Source: Spyradenecus sp045634445 (GTDB lineage Bacteria; Verrucomicrobiota; Kiritimatiellia; RFP12; DVOR01). Taken from it: a stretch of 64,000 nucleotides of DNA. Made by a program: the position numbers and the translations under genes. Of the stretch, positions 52,256-61,400 are shown one piece after another. Under the pieces are notes generated by a model that was not told the origin of the DNA, did not search any database, and was given only the letters and a program-made list of their open reading frames with translations. How positions within the stretch are numbered: position 1 is the stretch's first letter; every line of letters begins with the position of its first letter. Location: NCBI GenBank assembly GCA_045634445.1, contig JAZRAG010000075.1, forward strand, positions 26,770 to 90,769, written 5' to 3'.

Positions 52256-53617
52256 TTAAGCCTTTAACGCTTCAAGGATTTGCTCAAGTCGCATCCCGCG
52301 CGAAGCCTTTAAAAGCAAGGTGTCTTCAGGTTGCAAAAGTAAAGGTAGTGCTTCCATCGCTTCAGCAGTGGTGGCAAACCAAACCGTCTTAGAAGTGGGA
52401 TACCCCGCCTTAATCGCACCTTCAATCAAAGCACGCGACGCTGTGCCCACGCCAGCCAACAAACGCCACGGGCCATTGCCAGAAGCTTCGCCCACATCGC
52501 GATGTTGACGGTCAGACGCATCGCCAAGTTCTAACATATCACCCACGCAGACAACCTTTGTGCCAGGGACATCAGCGCCTGCAAAAGTCTCTAAAGCTGC
52601 ACGCATTGAGAGCGGATTTGCGTTGTAAGCGTCATTAATCACGGTAAAAGCACCTGCACGTGTGGTTTCCCAACGCATTGCCGGCGCCTTGAAATGCTTT
52701 AAGCCTGCGAGCGCTTCAGCGGCAGAAATGCCACACTCACGTGCAAGTGCGTAAGCCACAAGTGCATTGGAGGCATTGTGTTCACCCGCCAAGCCCGTTT
52801 CAAGTAAAACCGCACTTTCATCACCATGGCGTACACGCACAACGCCCTTCGCGAGCGGTTCGCCATACCAATCTGCCGATTCGTTCTTCAAAGAACAGGT
52901 CACCACGCGGCAACGGCAAGCTGCGCGCAAGGTGTCAAATTCTGCACACGTATCGGGAATGACCGCAAACCCCTCTGCAGGAACAGCTGCAAGCAACTTT
53001 GCCTTCTCTGCTGCGATGGCGCGTTCGGTGCCAAAATACTCAATGTGCGCAGGGCCAATGCACGAAATGGCCGCGGCATCGGGTTGCATTGTGTCCGCGA
53101 GCGGGTCCATGTCCTTGGGGTGGCTAATCCCTGCTTCAATAACTGCAAAACGTGCATCTTCTGGCACTGAAAGCAACGAAAGAGGTAACCCGACTTCGTT
53201 GTTGTAATTGCCAGGTGTCGCAGCGGTGAGACCTGCGCCAGAGAGCATTGCAGCGGTGAGTTCTTTTAAGGTGGTTTTGCCGGCGCTTCCTGTAATGCCG
53301 ACGACCTTTGCCTTCAACGTCTTGCGATAGCCTTTTGCAAGGTCTGCCAGCGCTTGAGCGGGGTCATCAACGCAGAGTAAAGGCAAACTCGCCACATCTG
53401 CAGGCGGCATCCATCCGCGACGCACCATTGCTGCCGTGGCACCCGAGTGAAACGCGGCCGAGACGAAATCGTGACCATCATGACGTTCACCTTTGAGCGC
53501 GACATAAAGCACACCGAGGCACGCCTGACGACTGTCTTGCGTGACTTTTGTAATGGGGAAGGTGGGTTTTTGCGTCCAAGTGCCGCCTGTCCAAGATTCA
53601 AAGTAAGTTGCGTCCAT
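52256..53617 (-). CDS. murF: UDP-MurNAc-tripeptide:D-Ala-D-Ala ligase
   Basis: 453 aa. Mur ligase: ATP-binding GSAGKTTLKE (about 111-120), substrate signature TPGNYNNEVGLPLSL, PAMRWETTR and INDAYNANPLSMRAAL with the carbamylated-Lys neighbourhood. N-terminal UDP-binding domain has SRQACLGVLYVALKGERHDG. Adds the D-Ala-D-Ala dipeptide in peptidoglycan synthesis, so the cell makes a wall. Followed by the flippase gene 71 bp downstream. Confidence 0.95.
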   Translation of the reverse strand: MDATYFESWTGGTWTQKPTFPITKVTQDSRQACLGVLYVALKGERHDGHDFVSAAFHSGATAAMVRRGWMPPADVASLPLLCVDDPAQALADLAKGYRKTLKAKVVGITGSAGKTTLKELTAAMLSGAGLTAATPGNYNNEVGLPLSLLSVPEDARFAVIEAGISHPKDMDPLADTMQPDAAAISCIGPAHIEYFGTERAIAAEKAKLLAAVPAEGFAVIPDTCAEFDTLRAACRCRVVTCSLKNESADWYGEPLAKGVVRVRHGDESAVLLETGLAGEHNASNALVAYALARECGISAAEALAGLKHFKAPAMRWETTRAGAFTVINDAYNANPLSMRAALETFAGADVPGTKVVCVGDMLELGDASDRQHRDVGEASGNGPWRLLAGVGTASRALIEGAIKAGYPTSKTVWFATTAEAMEALPLLLQPEDTLLLKASRGMRLEQILEALKA

Positions 53618-53641
53618 GGGGAATCCCTTTCTACAGCGAGA

Positions 53642-54415
53642 TCATTCGAAGATGTTTACGCCGTCTTTAAAAGTCTTAATCATTGTGGCCGTTAACGAAA
53701 GTGGGCCTGCGGCATCAGGCGGTTCAGGCAAAGCGTCAGGCGTTAACCACTGCGCTTCTGCGAGTTCGCCATCTGCCAAGGTCACAACGTCATCTTCGGT
53801 TTCTGCGAAGAAGCCTAAGAGTAGCGAACCGCTCAGCCCCCAAGGTTGCGAGGCAAAATAGCGGACGCGAGTGACGTGTAAACCTGTCTCTTCAAGCGCT
53901 TCACGCACGCAGGTTGCTTCGGCCGTTTCGCCGACTTCACAGTAACCAGCCACAAGTGCTGGCCCCGAATATGGGCGGTCAGCATAACGCGTGACGAGCA
54001 AACGGCCTTTGTTGATAAGCCCGACGATAACGGCAGGTGCGATGGTGGGGTAGATTTCGTGACCGCAAGTTGTGCACTTCAAGAATGCATTCTGACGTGA
54101 AAGCATCGTTCCACAACGTCCACACCAGCGGTGATTCAAATACCATTGCGCGAGATGATTGGCGCAAAATGCGCCAAAACGGAGTTCGTCTGAAGCAATT
54201 CTGCGGAGAATCTGCGTGTTTCCCCATTCGGCATCGGGCGCAGAACCAAGGAAAAGGGTGATTTCCCCAACGCTAAGCAAGGGAATCGCTGTCGTAGCCG
54301 CACGCGTCCATGGCGTAAGTGCCACTTGCGCACCTTTGCATTGAAAGACGTAATCACCCTGGCGAGGTGAAGCCTTCGGAAAGAGCGTGAGCGGAGCTGC
54401 GATATCCTGGATCAT
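53642..54415 (-). CDS. nudC: NADH pyrophosphatase / NAD-cap hydrolase, Nudix
   Basis: 257 aa. Zinc ribbon (CGRCG then CTTCG, about 98-117), then YPTIAPAVIVGLI and the Nudix box GYCEVGETAEATCVREALEETG (about 158-180) followed by SQPWGLSGSLLLGF, the SQPWPFPxS-like NudC tail. Hydrolyses NADH and can remove NAD caps from RNA. Ends 24 bp before murF begins. Confidence 0.93.
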   Translation of the reverse strand: MIQDIAAPLTLFPKASPRQGDYVFQCKGAQVALTPWTRAATTAIPLLSVGEITLFLGSAPDAEWGNTQILRRIASDELRFGAFCANHLAQWYLNHRWCGRCGTMLSRQNAFLKCTTCGHEIYPTIAPAVIVGLINKGRLLVTRYADRPYSGPALVAGYCEVGETAEATCVREALEETGLHVTRVRYFASQPWGLSGSLLLGFFAETEDDVVTLADGELAEAQWLTPDALPEPPDAAGPLSLTATMIKTFKDGVNIFE

Positions 54416-54454
54416 AAGTCACCTTGGGTGTTGAGGGCTGGCAGGGATGACGAA

Positions 54455-55291
54455 CTATGAGAGCAAGGTCGCTGTTAAGGCTTCCCATTCTGGCAGGGTA
54501 AGGGTCTCTGCGCGACGCGTAGGCTCAATGTTTGCCACTATGGGATCGGCTTTGTTTAGAGGCGCAGGGGATTTACGCAATACTGTGCCCAACTGTTTAC
54601 GGCGCTGCGTAAAGAGATGCTTCGAAAGCGCACGCAACAGTGCCTTGCCTTCGTGCGTCAATGTCGAGCGCGTGTGACGTTGCATCGCGACAACGGCACT
54701 GGTCACTTCTGGCGGTGGCCAGAAGCAGCTCGGCTTCACGTTTCGCACGACCTGCACATCATAATCGGTTTGAATCCAAATGGCGGCTGTGCCACGTTCA
54801 GGTGTAGAAGGCTGCGCAGCAAAGCGTTCTGCAACTTCAAGCTGGACGAGTGTTACCAAGCGTTCGGGAGCATTGGGTTGGCAAATCAAATCCATCAAAA
54901 TGCGCGTGCCGACAGAGTAGGGGAGATTGGAGGCGAACGCCTTAAAGCCCTGTGCCAACAAGGGTTCCCAATCGGTTTCAAGGGCATCGCCTTCAATGAG
55001 CGTGAAGGTTTCGGGATACTCTTTCATGAGCGAATCACGCAACCACGCGGCAAGTGCAGGGTCTTTTTCAATAGCCGTCACGTGAATGCCACGTTGGAGA
55101 AGCGCTTCTGTCATTACGCCAAGCCCTGGACCCACTTCAAGCACGCGGTCGCCTTCTCCTGCACCTACGGCATCAACGAGTGAGGTGAGGATATTGCGAT
55201 CAATGAGGAAGTTTTGCCCAAGGGTTTTATTGGGGTGAAAGCCACGCCCAATACACCACGCTTTGACATCACTCGGAGAGGTGCGATTCAT
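54455..55291 (-). CDS. rsmA: 16S rRNA dimethyladenosine transferase
   Basis: 278 aa. N-terminal GQNFLIDRNIL, SAM motif VLEVGPGLGVMTEALL (about 44-59), the catalytic NLPYSVGTRI (about 122), and a C-terminal helical domain. Dimethylates two adenines at the 3' end of 16S rRNA. Follows the SurA-like gene by 17 bp; the surA-rsmA pairing is common in Gram-negative bacteria. Confidence 0.95.
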   Translation of the reverse strand: MNRTSPSDVKAWCIGRGFHPNKTLGQNFLIDRNILTSLVDAVGAGEGDRVLEVGPGLGVMTEALLQRGIHVTAIEKDPALAAWLRDSLMKEYPETFTLIEGDALETDWEPLLAQGFKAFASNLPYSVGTRILMDLICQPNAPERLVTLVQLEVAERFAAQPSTPERGTAAIWIQTDYDVQVVRNVKPSCFWPPPEVTSAVVAMQRHTRSTLTHEGKALLRALSKHLFTQRRKQLGTVLRKSPAPLNKADPIVANIEPTRRAETLTLPEWEALTATLLS

Positions 55292-55308
55292 ACTGCGTGC
55301 TTTCCCTC

Positions 55309-56250
55309 TTAAAAATCAAGTTCTACATAACGAATGTGGGCGCGACTGCGGAGTTCTTCCACCCACTGCGCATAACGTTCTTGCGCGAGTTCGTTGTGTA
55401 CGGCCCTTTCAACGTCTTGCCAGATTTCCTGAAGCGGAGGGCACTTTTGGTCTTTTACGGCGATCTTTTTGAAGATTTGACAGTAACCGCGTACTTCAAA
55501 GATTTCAGAAACTTCACCAATCTTGAGGTTCTTGATGATAGCCACGGCTTCTGGTGCATAGTTGTCTTCGGGCTTGATAAAACCAGTATCGCCACCAGCT
55601 GTAGCATACTGATCTGCGGAATACTGACGTGCTAATGCTGCAAAATCTGCGCCATTACGAAGTTCTGCAAGGATTTTCTCTGCGGTGGCGCGACCTTGTG
55701 CCGGTGCCAAAAGGATGGTTTGCAGCTGCACACCGTCATTGGTAGAGAACTTTTCAGGATGGGCTGCGTAGTATTCGCGGATGCGCTTCGGGGAGACGTA
55801 GATCTTCTTTTCCACCTGTAAGTGACGCATCGCCTGCACAATCATATTCTCGCGCACTTGCTTCTGCCAAGCAGCGTATGTGATGCCGCCGCGACGCAAT
55901 TCGTGCTTCAATGCCGCTTCATTGCCACCATAACTCTCTGCGATAACTTGCTTAATGCGTTCATTCAAGGCTTCTGCGGGCAACGATGCACCAGAGGCTT
56001 CGTATTCTTTCAAGATGAGAATGCGTTCAATCAAGAGGTCGCGAAAGACAGGAAAATACTTTACGGTTTCTGCGGCCTGTGCTTCAGGAGAGGTGTTCCA
56101 AAGTTGACGACTCATGCGGAGTTCGTTGAGCACGGTATCCATCGTGACCACTTTGTCGTCTACATAGGCTACAATACCATCAAAACGCTGCATTTCTGCG
56201 CGAAGTGAAGCGACAACAACCAAAAAAGCGAGGAGAAAGAGTTTTTTCAC
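55309..56250 (-). CDS. SurA-like periplasmic peptidyl-prolyl isomerase
   Basis: About 313 aa from a GTG start with GGGAAAGGA upstream; signal peptide LFLLAFLVVVASLRAEM. SurA N-terminal chaperone helices, then one parvulin rotamase domain: VQLQTILLAPAQGRATAEKIL, ALARQYSADQYATAGGDTGFI, GEVSEIFEVRGYCQIFKK. Assists outer-membrane protein folding in the periplasm. SurA usually has two PPIase domains; this one has a single domain. The open frame extends to 56364 but only the GTG has a ribosome site and a signal peptide. Precedes rsmA. Confidence 0.88.
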   Translation of the reverse strand: MKKLFLLAFLVVVASLRAEMQRFDGIVAYVDDKVVTMDTVLNELRMSRQLWNTSPEAQAAETVKYFPVFRDLLIERILILKEYEASGASLPAEALNERIKQVIAESYGGNEAALKHELRRGGITYAAWQKQVRENMIVQAMRHLQVEKKIYVSPKRIREYYAAHPEKFSTNDGVQLQTILLAPAQGRATAEKILAELRNGADFAALARQYSADQYATAGGDTGFIKPEDNYAPEAVAIIKNLKIGEVSEIFEVRGYCQIFKKIAVKDQKCPPLQEIWQDVERAVHNELAQERYAQWVEELRSRAHIRYVELDF

Positions 56251-56329
56251 GGCAATTCCTTTCCCTATAAGCATACCATAATGCGAGGGCGCGCGCACGA
56301 AAAAGACCAAATGTGCGCAGAAAGAAGCA

Positions 56330-57355
56330 TCAGTGTGTTGGGCGCAGACAAAGCACCGTATCATCGCCTAAGAAGAAGCGATTCGTCACCTTAAAGGACA
56401 TCGCCTCTGGCAAACGTCGCGGCGTGATGGGAAGCCCGCGCACTGCCGCACAATCTCCCAAGGCCTTTGGCGCGTAAATGAGAATCAATTCATCCACCAG
56501 ACCTTGTTCCAAAAGTGCTGCAGCTAATTGACCGCCACCTTCGCAGAAAACCTCATTGATGCCACGCTGACAGAGTGCACGCAGTGGCCCCTCAAGGTGT
56601 TCGCCATCATACGCTAAATCTTCTGTAGCCACAAGGGTTTGTGCATCGCGATCGGTTGCGGTAATGGGCGTATTTCGGTCGATAAAGACGCGCTTTTTCA
56701 GCGGTGCATTCGGCAAGTGAGGCTGCAACGAAGGATGATCTGCACGCGTAGTCCCTGCGCCCACCATCACCGCATCTGCACGCAGACGTTGGTACTGCAC
56801 CCATTCACGCGCAGCTGCACCCGTAATCCAACGCGACGAACCCTCGCCATCGGCTAAATAGCCATCCAGCGTCATTGCGAGTTTGACGCGCACATAGGGC
56901 AAACCCTGTGTAATTGCCTTTGCGAAAGGTGCGATGAGCGCTTTACACGCTGCTGCCGCTGTACCTTGCGCCACGACCACCTCAATGCCAGCGGCTTCCA
57001 ACTTCGGAATCGCGGCACCTGCATGTCGCGGATTCGGGTCCAAGCAGCCAATAACAACGCGCGAAGGACGACGCTTGAGAATGAGATCGCAACACGGGGG
57101 TGTGCGCCCCGTTGTTGAACACGGTTCCAATGTCACATAAAGCGTTGCCCCAGTGAGATTTTCGGGGCAATTGGCTAGGCAATTCACCTCCGCATGAGGC
57201 GTACCCGCCCGTTGATGAGCGCCTTCGCCCAACACCTCTCCATCACGAACGCAAATCGCGCCCACCGCAGGATTCGGTGCAGTACACCCCACATAGCGCT
57301 CGGCTAAAGCGACCGCCTGCAAGAGAAAACGCTCATCTAACGTCACATCAGTCAT
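56330..57355 (-). CDS. ribD: Riboflavin biosynthesis deaminase/reductase
   Basis: 341 aa, bifunctional. Deaminase: APNPAVGAI, HAEVNCL with the catalytic Glu and zinc His, PCSTTGRTPPC with the zinc cysteines. Reductase: VRVKLAMTLDG (about 160), MVGAGTTRADHP, and FCEGGGQLAAALL. Steps two and three of riboflavin synthesis. The start overlaps the end of a small lipoprotein gene by 8 bp. The 3' end (56330) lies about 80 bp before the SurA-like start. Confidence 0.95.
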   Translation of the reverse strand: MTDVTLDERFLLQAVALAERYVGCTAPNPAVGAICVRDGEVLGEGAHQRAGTPHAEVNCLANCPENLTGATLYVTLEPCSTTGRTPPCCDLILKRRPSRVVIGCLDPNPRHAGAAIPKLEAAGIEVVVAQGTAAAACKALIAPFAKAITQGLPYVRVKLAMTLDGYLADGEGSSRWITGAAAREWVQYQRLRADAVMVGAGTTRADHPSLQPHLPNAPLKKRVFIDRNTPITATDRDAQTLVATEDLAYDGEHLEGPLRALCQRGINEVFCEGGGQLAAALLEQGLVDELILIYAPKALGDCAAVRGLPITPRRLPEAMSFKVTNRFFLGDDTVLCLRPTH

Positions 57356-57512
57356 TGTACTGATCAACCAAAGAGCTCGGCAAAGCACCCGTTGCATCCG
57401 CGCGCGATGGTGCATTCCACGGAATATCCGAACGACGCGCCGCGATGTTCTGATTCACGCAGCCAGCCATCAAAAGCCCAAGAAAACCAAGTAATAAAAG
57501 CATCTTTTTCAT
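57348..57512 (-). CDS. Small lipoprotein upstream of ribD
   Basis: 54 aa, lipobox LLMAGCVNQ (Cys about 17), followed by a short Pro/Ala/Arg-rich mature part ending QYND. Its stop overlaps the ribD start by 8 bp, so translation is probably coupled. A CGGGG precedes the ATG. Could be a real tiny lipoprotein or a leader; no family recognised. Confidence 0.55.
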   Translation of the reverse strand: MKKMLLLLGFLGLLMAGCVNQNIAARRSDIPWNAPSRADATGALPSSLVDQYND

Positions 57513-57625
57513 ACCCCGTAGTATACCACAAATCACCCGCAATTACCCGAGAGTCTTTTTGACGGGAGATGTTTTGGAGGGGGTGAGTGGACGAGGGTGA
57601 CGTTTGTGCCCAATTTTGGGGAGGG

Positions 57626-58294
57626 TTAGGGGGTGTGGAGGGTGGTTTGGAGCATTTGGAGGTATTCGGAGCGGGGGATTTCTTTGGCGCCGAAGCGGGC
57701 AAGGTGGTCGGTGTAGGTTTGGCAATCAATCCATGGGAGGCCTTTGTCAAAGAGGTAGCGGGCGAAGGTGGCAAAGGTGCATTTGCTGGCATCTGGGACG
57801 CGCGCAAACATGGATTCGCCGAAAAAGCAGTTGCCAAGGGCTACGCCGTAAAAGCCACCAACGAGTTGGCCGTTTTGCCAGGCTTCAAAGGAGTGGGCAA
57901 ATCCGAGGCGATGGAGTTCGCAATAACCTTTGATGAGGTCATTTGTAATCCAGGTGCCGGGTTGGTTTGGGCGTGGAGTTGTGGCGCAGGCGCGCATGAC
58001 GTCTTCAAATGCGGTATTCACACGGTATTCAAAGAGGTCTTTTTTGAGGGTGCGTAGCAGGGATTTTGGGATATGTAAATCTGCTGCTTTTAAGACAAAG
58101 CGTGGGTCTGGCGAGAACCATGTAATGGGCATGCCTTCTTGGATTGGCCATGGGAAGATGCCTTGTGCATAGGCTTCAATGAGACGTTTGGGGTGGTAAT
58201 CTCCGCCAATGGCTAAAATCCAGTCATTGTCTTCGGTTGCTTCTTCTGCTGGCGGAAAGGCAAATGAGTTGTCATCTAATCTATAAATGGGCAT
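57626..58294 (-). CDS. aat: Leucyl/phenylalanyl-tRNA--protein transferase
   Basis: About 222 aa. Family signature at the N-terminus: LAIGGDYHPKRLIEAYAQGIFPWP, ITWFSPDPRFVL, then SLLRTLKKDLFEYRVNTAFEDVMRACA and GGFYGVALGNCFFGESMFAR (the catalytic core). Adds Leu or Phe to N-terminal Arg/Lys of proteins as a degradation signal. The alternative first Met is one codon upstream. Followed by the small lipoprotein gene about 115 bp downstream. Confidence 0.95.
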   Translation of the reverse strand: MPIYRLDDNSFAFPPAEEATEDNDWILAIGGDYHPKRLIEAYAQGIFPWPIQEGMPITWFSPDPRFVLKAADLHIPKSLLRTLKKDLFEYRVNTAFEDVMRACATTPRPNQPGTWITNDLIKGYCELHRLGFAHSFEAWQNGQLVGGFYGVALGNCFFGESMFARVPDASKCTFATFARYLFDKGLPWIDCQTYTDHLARFGAKEIPRSEYLQMLQTTLHTP

Positions 58295-58413
58295 CACAAC
58301 CTCCTTGAGTCTCTGTCATTAGCGTATCACAAAATGGAACAATTGGTACAGTGCGTGTGTAAAATAGTGCCATTCTGTTGCTTTCATTGGGGTGTTCGGG
58401 GTGGTAAAACAAT

Positions 58414-58440
58414 CATCGCCTAAGGGGCACTTAGGCGATG
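58414..58440 (-). terminator. Terminator of the giant surface protein gene
   Basis: CATCGCCTAAG / CTTAGGCGATG, 11-bp perfect stem; on the minus strand it is followed by ATTGTTTT. Confidence 0.8.
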
Positions 58441-58468
58441 AGGTGTTTTCTATACAGGGGTGAGACCC

Positions 58469-61400
58469 TTAGTCGATGTCTGTACGACGAATAAGTGCGG
58501 TGAGATCCGTCGTGCCTAGCGGGAAGTTTGCTTCCGTGAAGGGAATCGCAAAGTAACGCACGCCAGCGGTATGACTTGATGGTGCCTCCGTTGGTAAGGC
58601 CGTTTCTTCGAAGGAGGCGAGCTCCGTGCCTATGAGGGTGGTGTCTTCATCCACCGCAAAGACAATCTCAGTATTCAGCTGGAAGTCTGCCTTATTACTC
58701 GAACCCAAGATGGTATTGCCAAAGACTTCGGCTAATTTGTTCTTCACCTCAACCTTGACGACTACGTAGAGCGATTTACCCTCTGCGGAAGTGCCTGTCA
58801 ATTCACGAATTTCAAAGTCGCTAATACCAAATTCATAGGCCATGAGGAGCTCGCTCTCATCTTCCGAATTTTCCACAGGGGCGAAGGTCCAGATGTTGGA
58901 GAAGCAACGGAAGGCATTGCCGATTTCTGCTGCGTTCAACGCATAGTAAGTGGCAATAAGCGTTTCAGGATCCTTGGCGTACATTGTGCGTCCATCGGCC
59001 TTCGTCAAGCGGGCGACGTTGTAACCCTGATAGTAACGGATGAGAATCGACTCAATCGTGGGGTCGTAAACATTCGCAACGTTTTCATCGGAAGGATTTT
59101 CTGGCACAGGCACACCAGGTGCGTAGACGACGTAGTGCGACTGACACACCTTCGGCGACTCACCAGCTTCATGGTTCACGCCCACGTCCCAACGCTTTCC
59201 ATCGGGTGTCGTGGCATAGAGACGGCGACGCACTTCAGCGCGCGCAGATTCATCCATAATGTGGAAGAGTGTGGCGCCACTCTCTACATCTTCAGGCAAG
59301 GCCACATTCACGTCTGCGACCATGCTGCCGTCCACCACAATCTTACGAATCGTCATTCCCATGCAGTCGGACAACTGTGCACCTGTGTTCAAACGCAAGA
59401 CACCGCCAATCGTGCCCGTACCGCTCAAGGTCTGCCCCGAGGGAATACACGCAATGACGTCTTCGGGGTTCGCGTAGTGGTTGGGTTCGAGCGAAGCGTC
59501 TGCAGCGACGTGCAAGCCCTTGTGACCAATCGCCGCATCAAGGTGTTGTTCTGCATTCAATGCGTCATCCGAGAAGGACTTTGTGCCCACGCGCAATTTA
59601 CCTTCTTCCACGCGCACAGGGCCCGTCACAGAGGGCGGCGTGGGCGAACGGAAGGCCATGATGCCCGAGCCAATCTTCGTCAACCCGAGCGAACCGCCTG
59701 TAGCGGTGTGGTCAACGAGGTTTGCCGTGTAACAAATCCAACGTTCATTCCCTGCCGAGTTGAGCGTGAGCACTGCAGCCTTATCCGTCGGGCCTTCAAT
59801 GCCAGCGGCGGTGAAGTTACAACGATGCGTGTTGTCCACACCATCAGCCTGACCATAACCGTGCAGCGTCGCCGTCGTGCCGGTCATCTTCATGTTTTCA
59901 GAGAAGACCACACCATTGGCTTCGGAATCTTCACCAGCTGCGTCAAAACGGAAGATTGCGCCATTACCCATCGTGAGCGACTTCGCCCAGAGGTGATTGG
60001 TTTCGCCATCTTGTTCCAAAATAGCATTATCCGCAATCACAAGATTGGTATCGCGCAGTTCAAAGTTGTGCCAGAAGTAGTTCAACGGACCATGCGCCTC
60101 CAAGGTGGCGATGGAGTCGCTTACCATCGGGCGGCTAAAGGTGCGATTTTTAAAGGCATAGGTGCCCGTCGTGTGACCATGAATTAATGCACTCTCCAAT
60201 GGCGTCAGCGTCGGCGTGCCACCCAGCGTACCATCAAGCTGCTCTCCAATATCTTCGAGGCGCACCGAGGTAATCAACTGCTTCGTGATAGCCATTGTGC
60301 CATTGCCCGAAGTGGTAATCATCTTCAGGGTCGGCACGGGTTCTGCTTCCGCTGCGCCATTCTCCACGTGCAAGGTCGCCACGGGACGACTTGATTGTGC
60401 AGGCACGCTCTTATTCGCATAAATCTTCCAGGTCCCCGTCGGCACGCGAATCTGGAAGGCGATTGCCGAGCTCATATCGTCTTGCGTTGCTGGGACGGGT
60501 TGCGGCGAAGCGTTCGTATCGCCATTGTAACCATAACGATACCACGGCAGGCCCGTGTTGGCATCCTCACTATAAGCCTTAAAGAAGTCACGGATGTCGT
60601 TGATATTTGTGTTTGCCAAATCCAAATAGAGACGACCCGGCACCTGACGAATCTCTGCCAAGAGACCTGCCACCGTGCCATTGGGGTTGGAGCCTACGCC
60701 ATAGATGGAGTTCGTCACATCCGTTAAAATCCAGTTCACGCCATCGTTAAAGGCAGGCACCCAGACATCATCCGAGACTTGACCATTCGTATTGGGCTGC
60801 GTGATAGCCGGGTTACCCACAACATTACCGCGGCCTTCAATCGGACCCGTGAGGTGTAAGAAGTCTGTTTCATCCTCTTCACGCCCACGAATCAAGGTGT
60901 AGTCCGCGTGCAATTCCAAGGTTGCAGGCACGAGGGTGCCACCCTCTGCGACGGATTCCGTGGTCCAACCCGTTTCATTCCAAGCAGACCAATTGGTGTC
61001 GGAGTCAGTGGAATAGGATGGTTCCCAAACGTTTGACCAGGTGATATTGTTCTTGTTATTACCCAAGCCTGACTGCGTCTGTGTGATGGTGCGGGTTGCC
61101 GTCATCGTTTCCGTACCCGTTGTCGTAGGAACGCCACCCACGAGGACGCTGGCCATGCGCGAGAACTGCACTACACCTGCCGACGGCGCAAAGGTGGTCG
61201 CCACCGTACCACCGGTAAACGTACGACGATAGATGCGCGTTTGCGTGACGGTACGCGTCTTCTGCCACTTTACCTTCGAGATAGAGGTCGCACCACTTTC
61301 TGCGCCAACGGTCACATTATTAGAAACAGGCGTCGGCGTACCTCCCGTTGTTCCGACCGAACGGCGACCATGCACACCGAGTGCGCTGTGGGGGTTGTCA

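Noticed and set aside
57364..57837. Minus-strand frame overlapping the 3' part of aat
   Set aside because: Overlaps aat in another frame; Pro/Ser-rich without motif; the shorter lipoprotein start inside it fits better.
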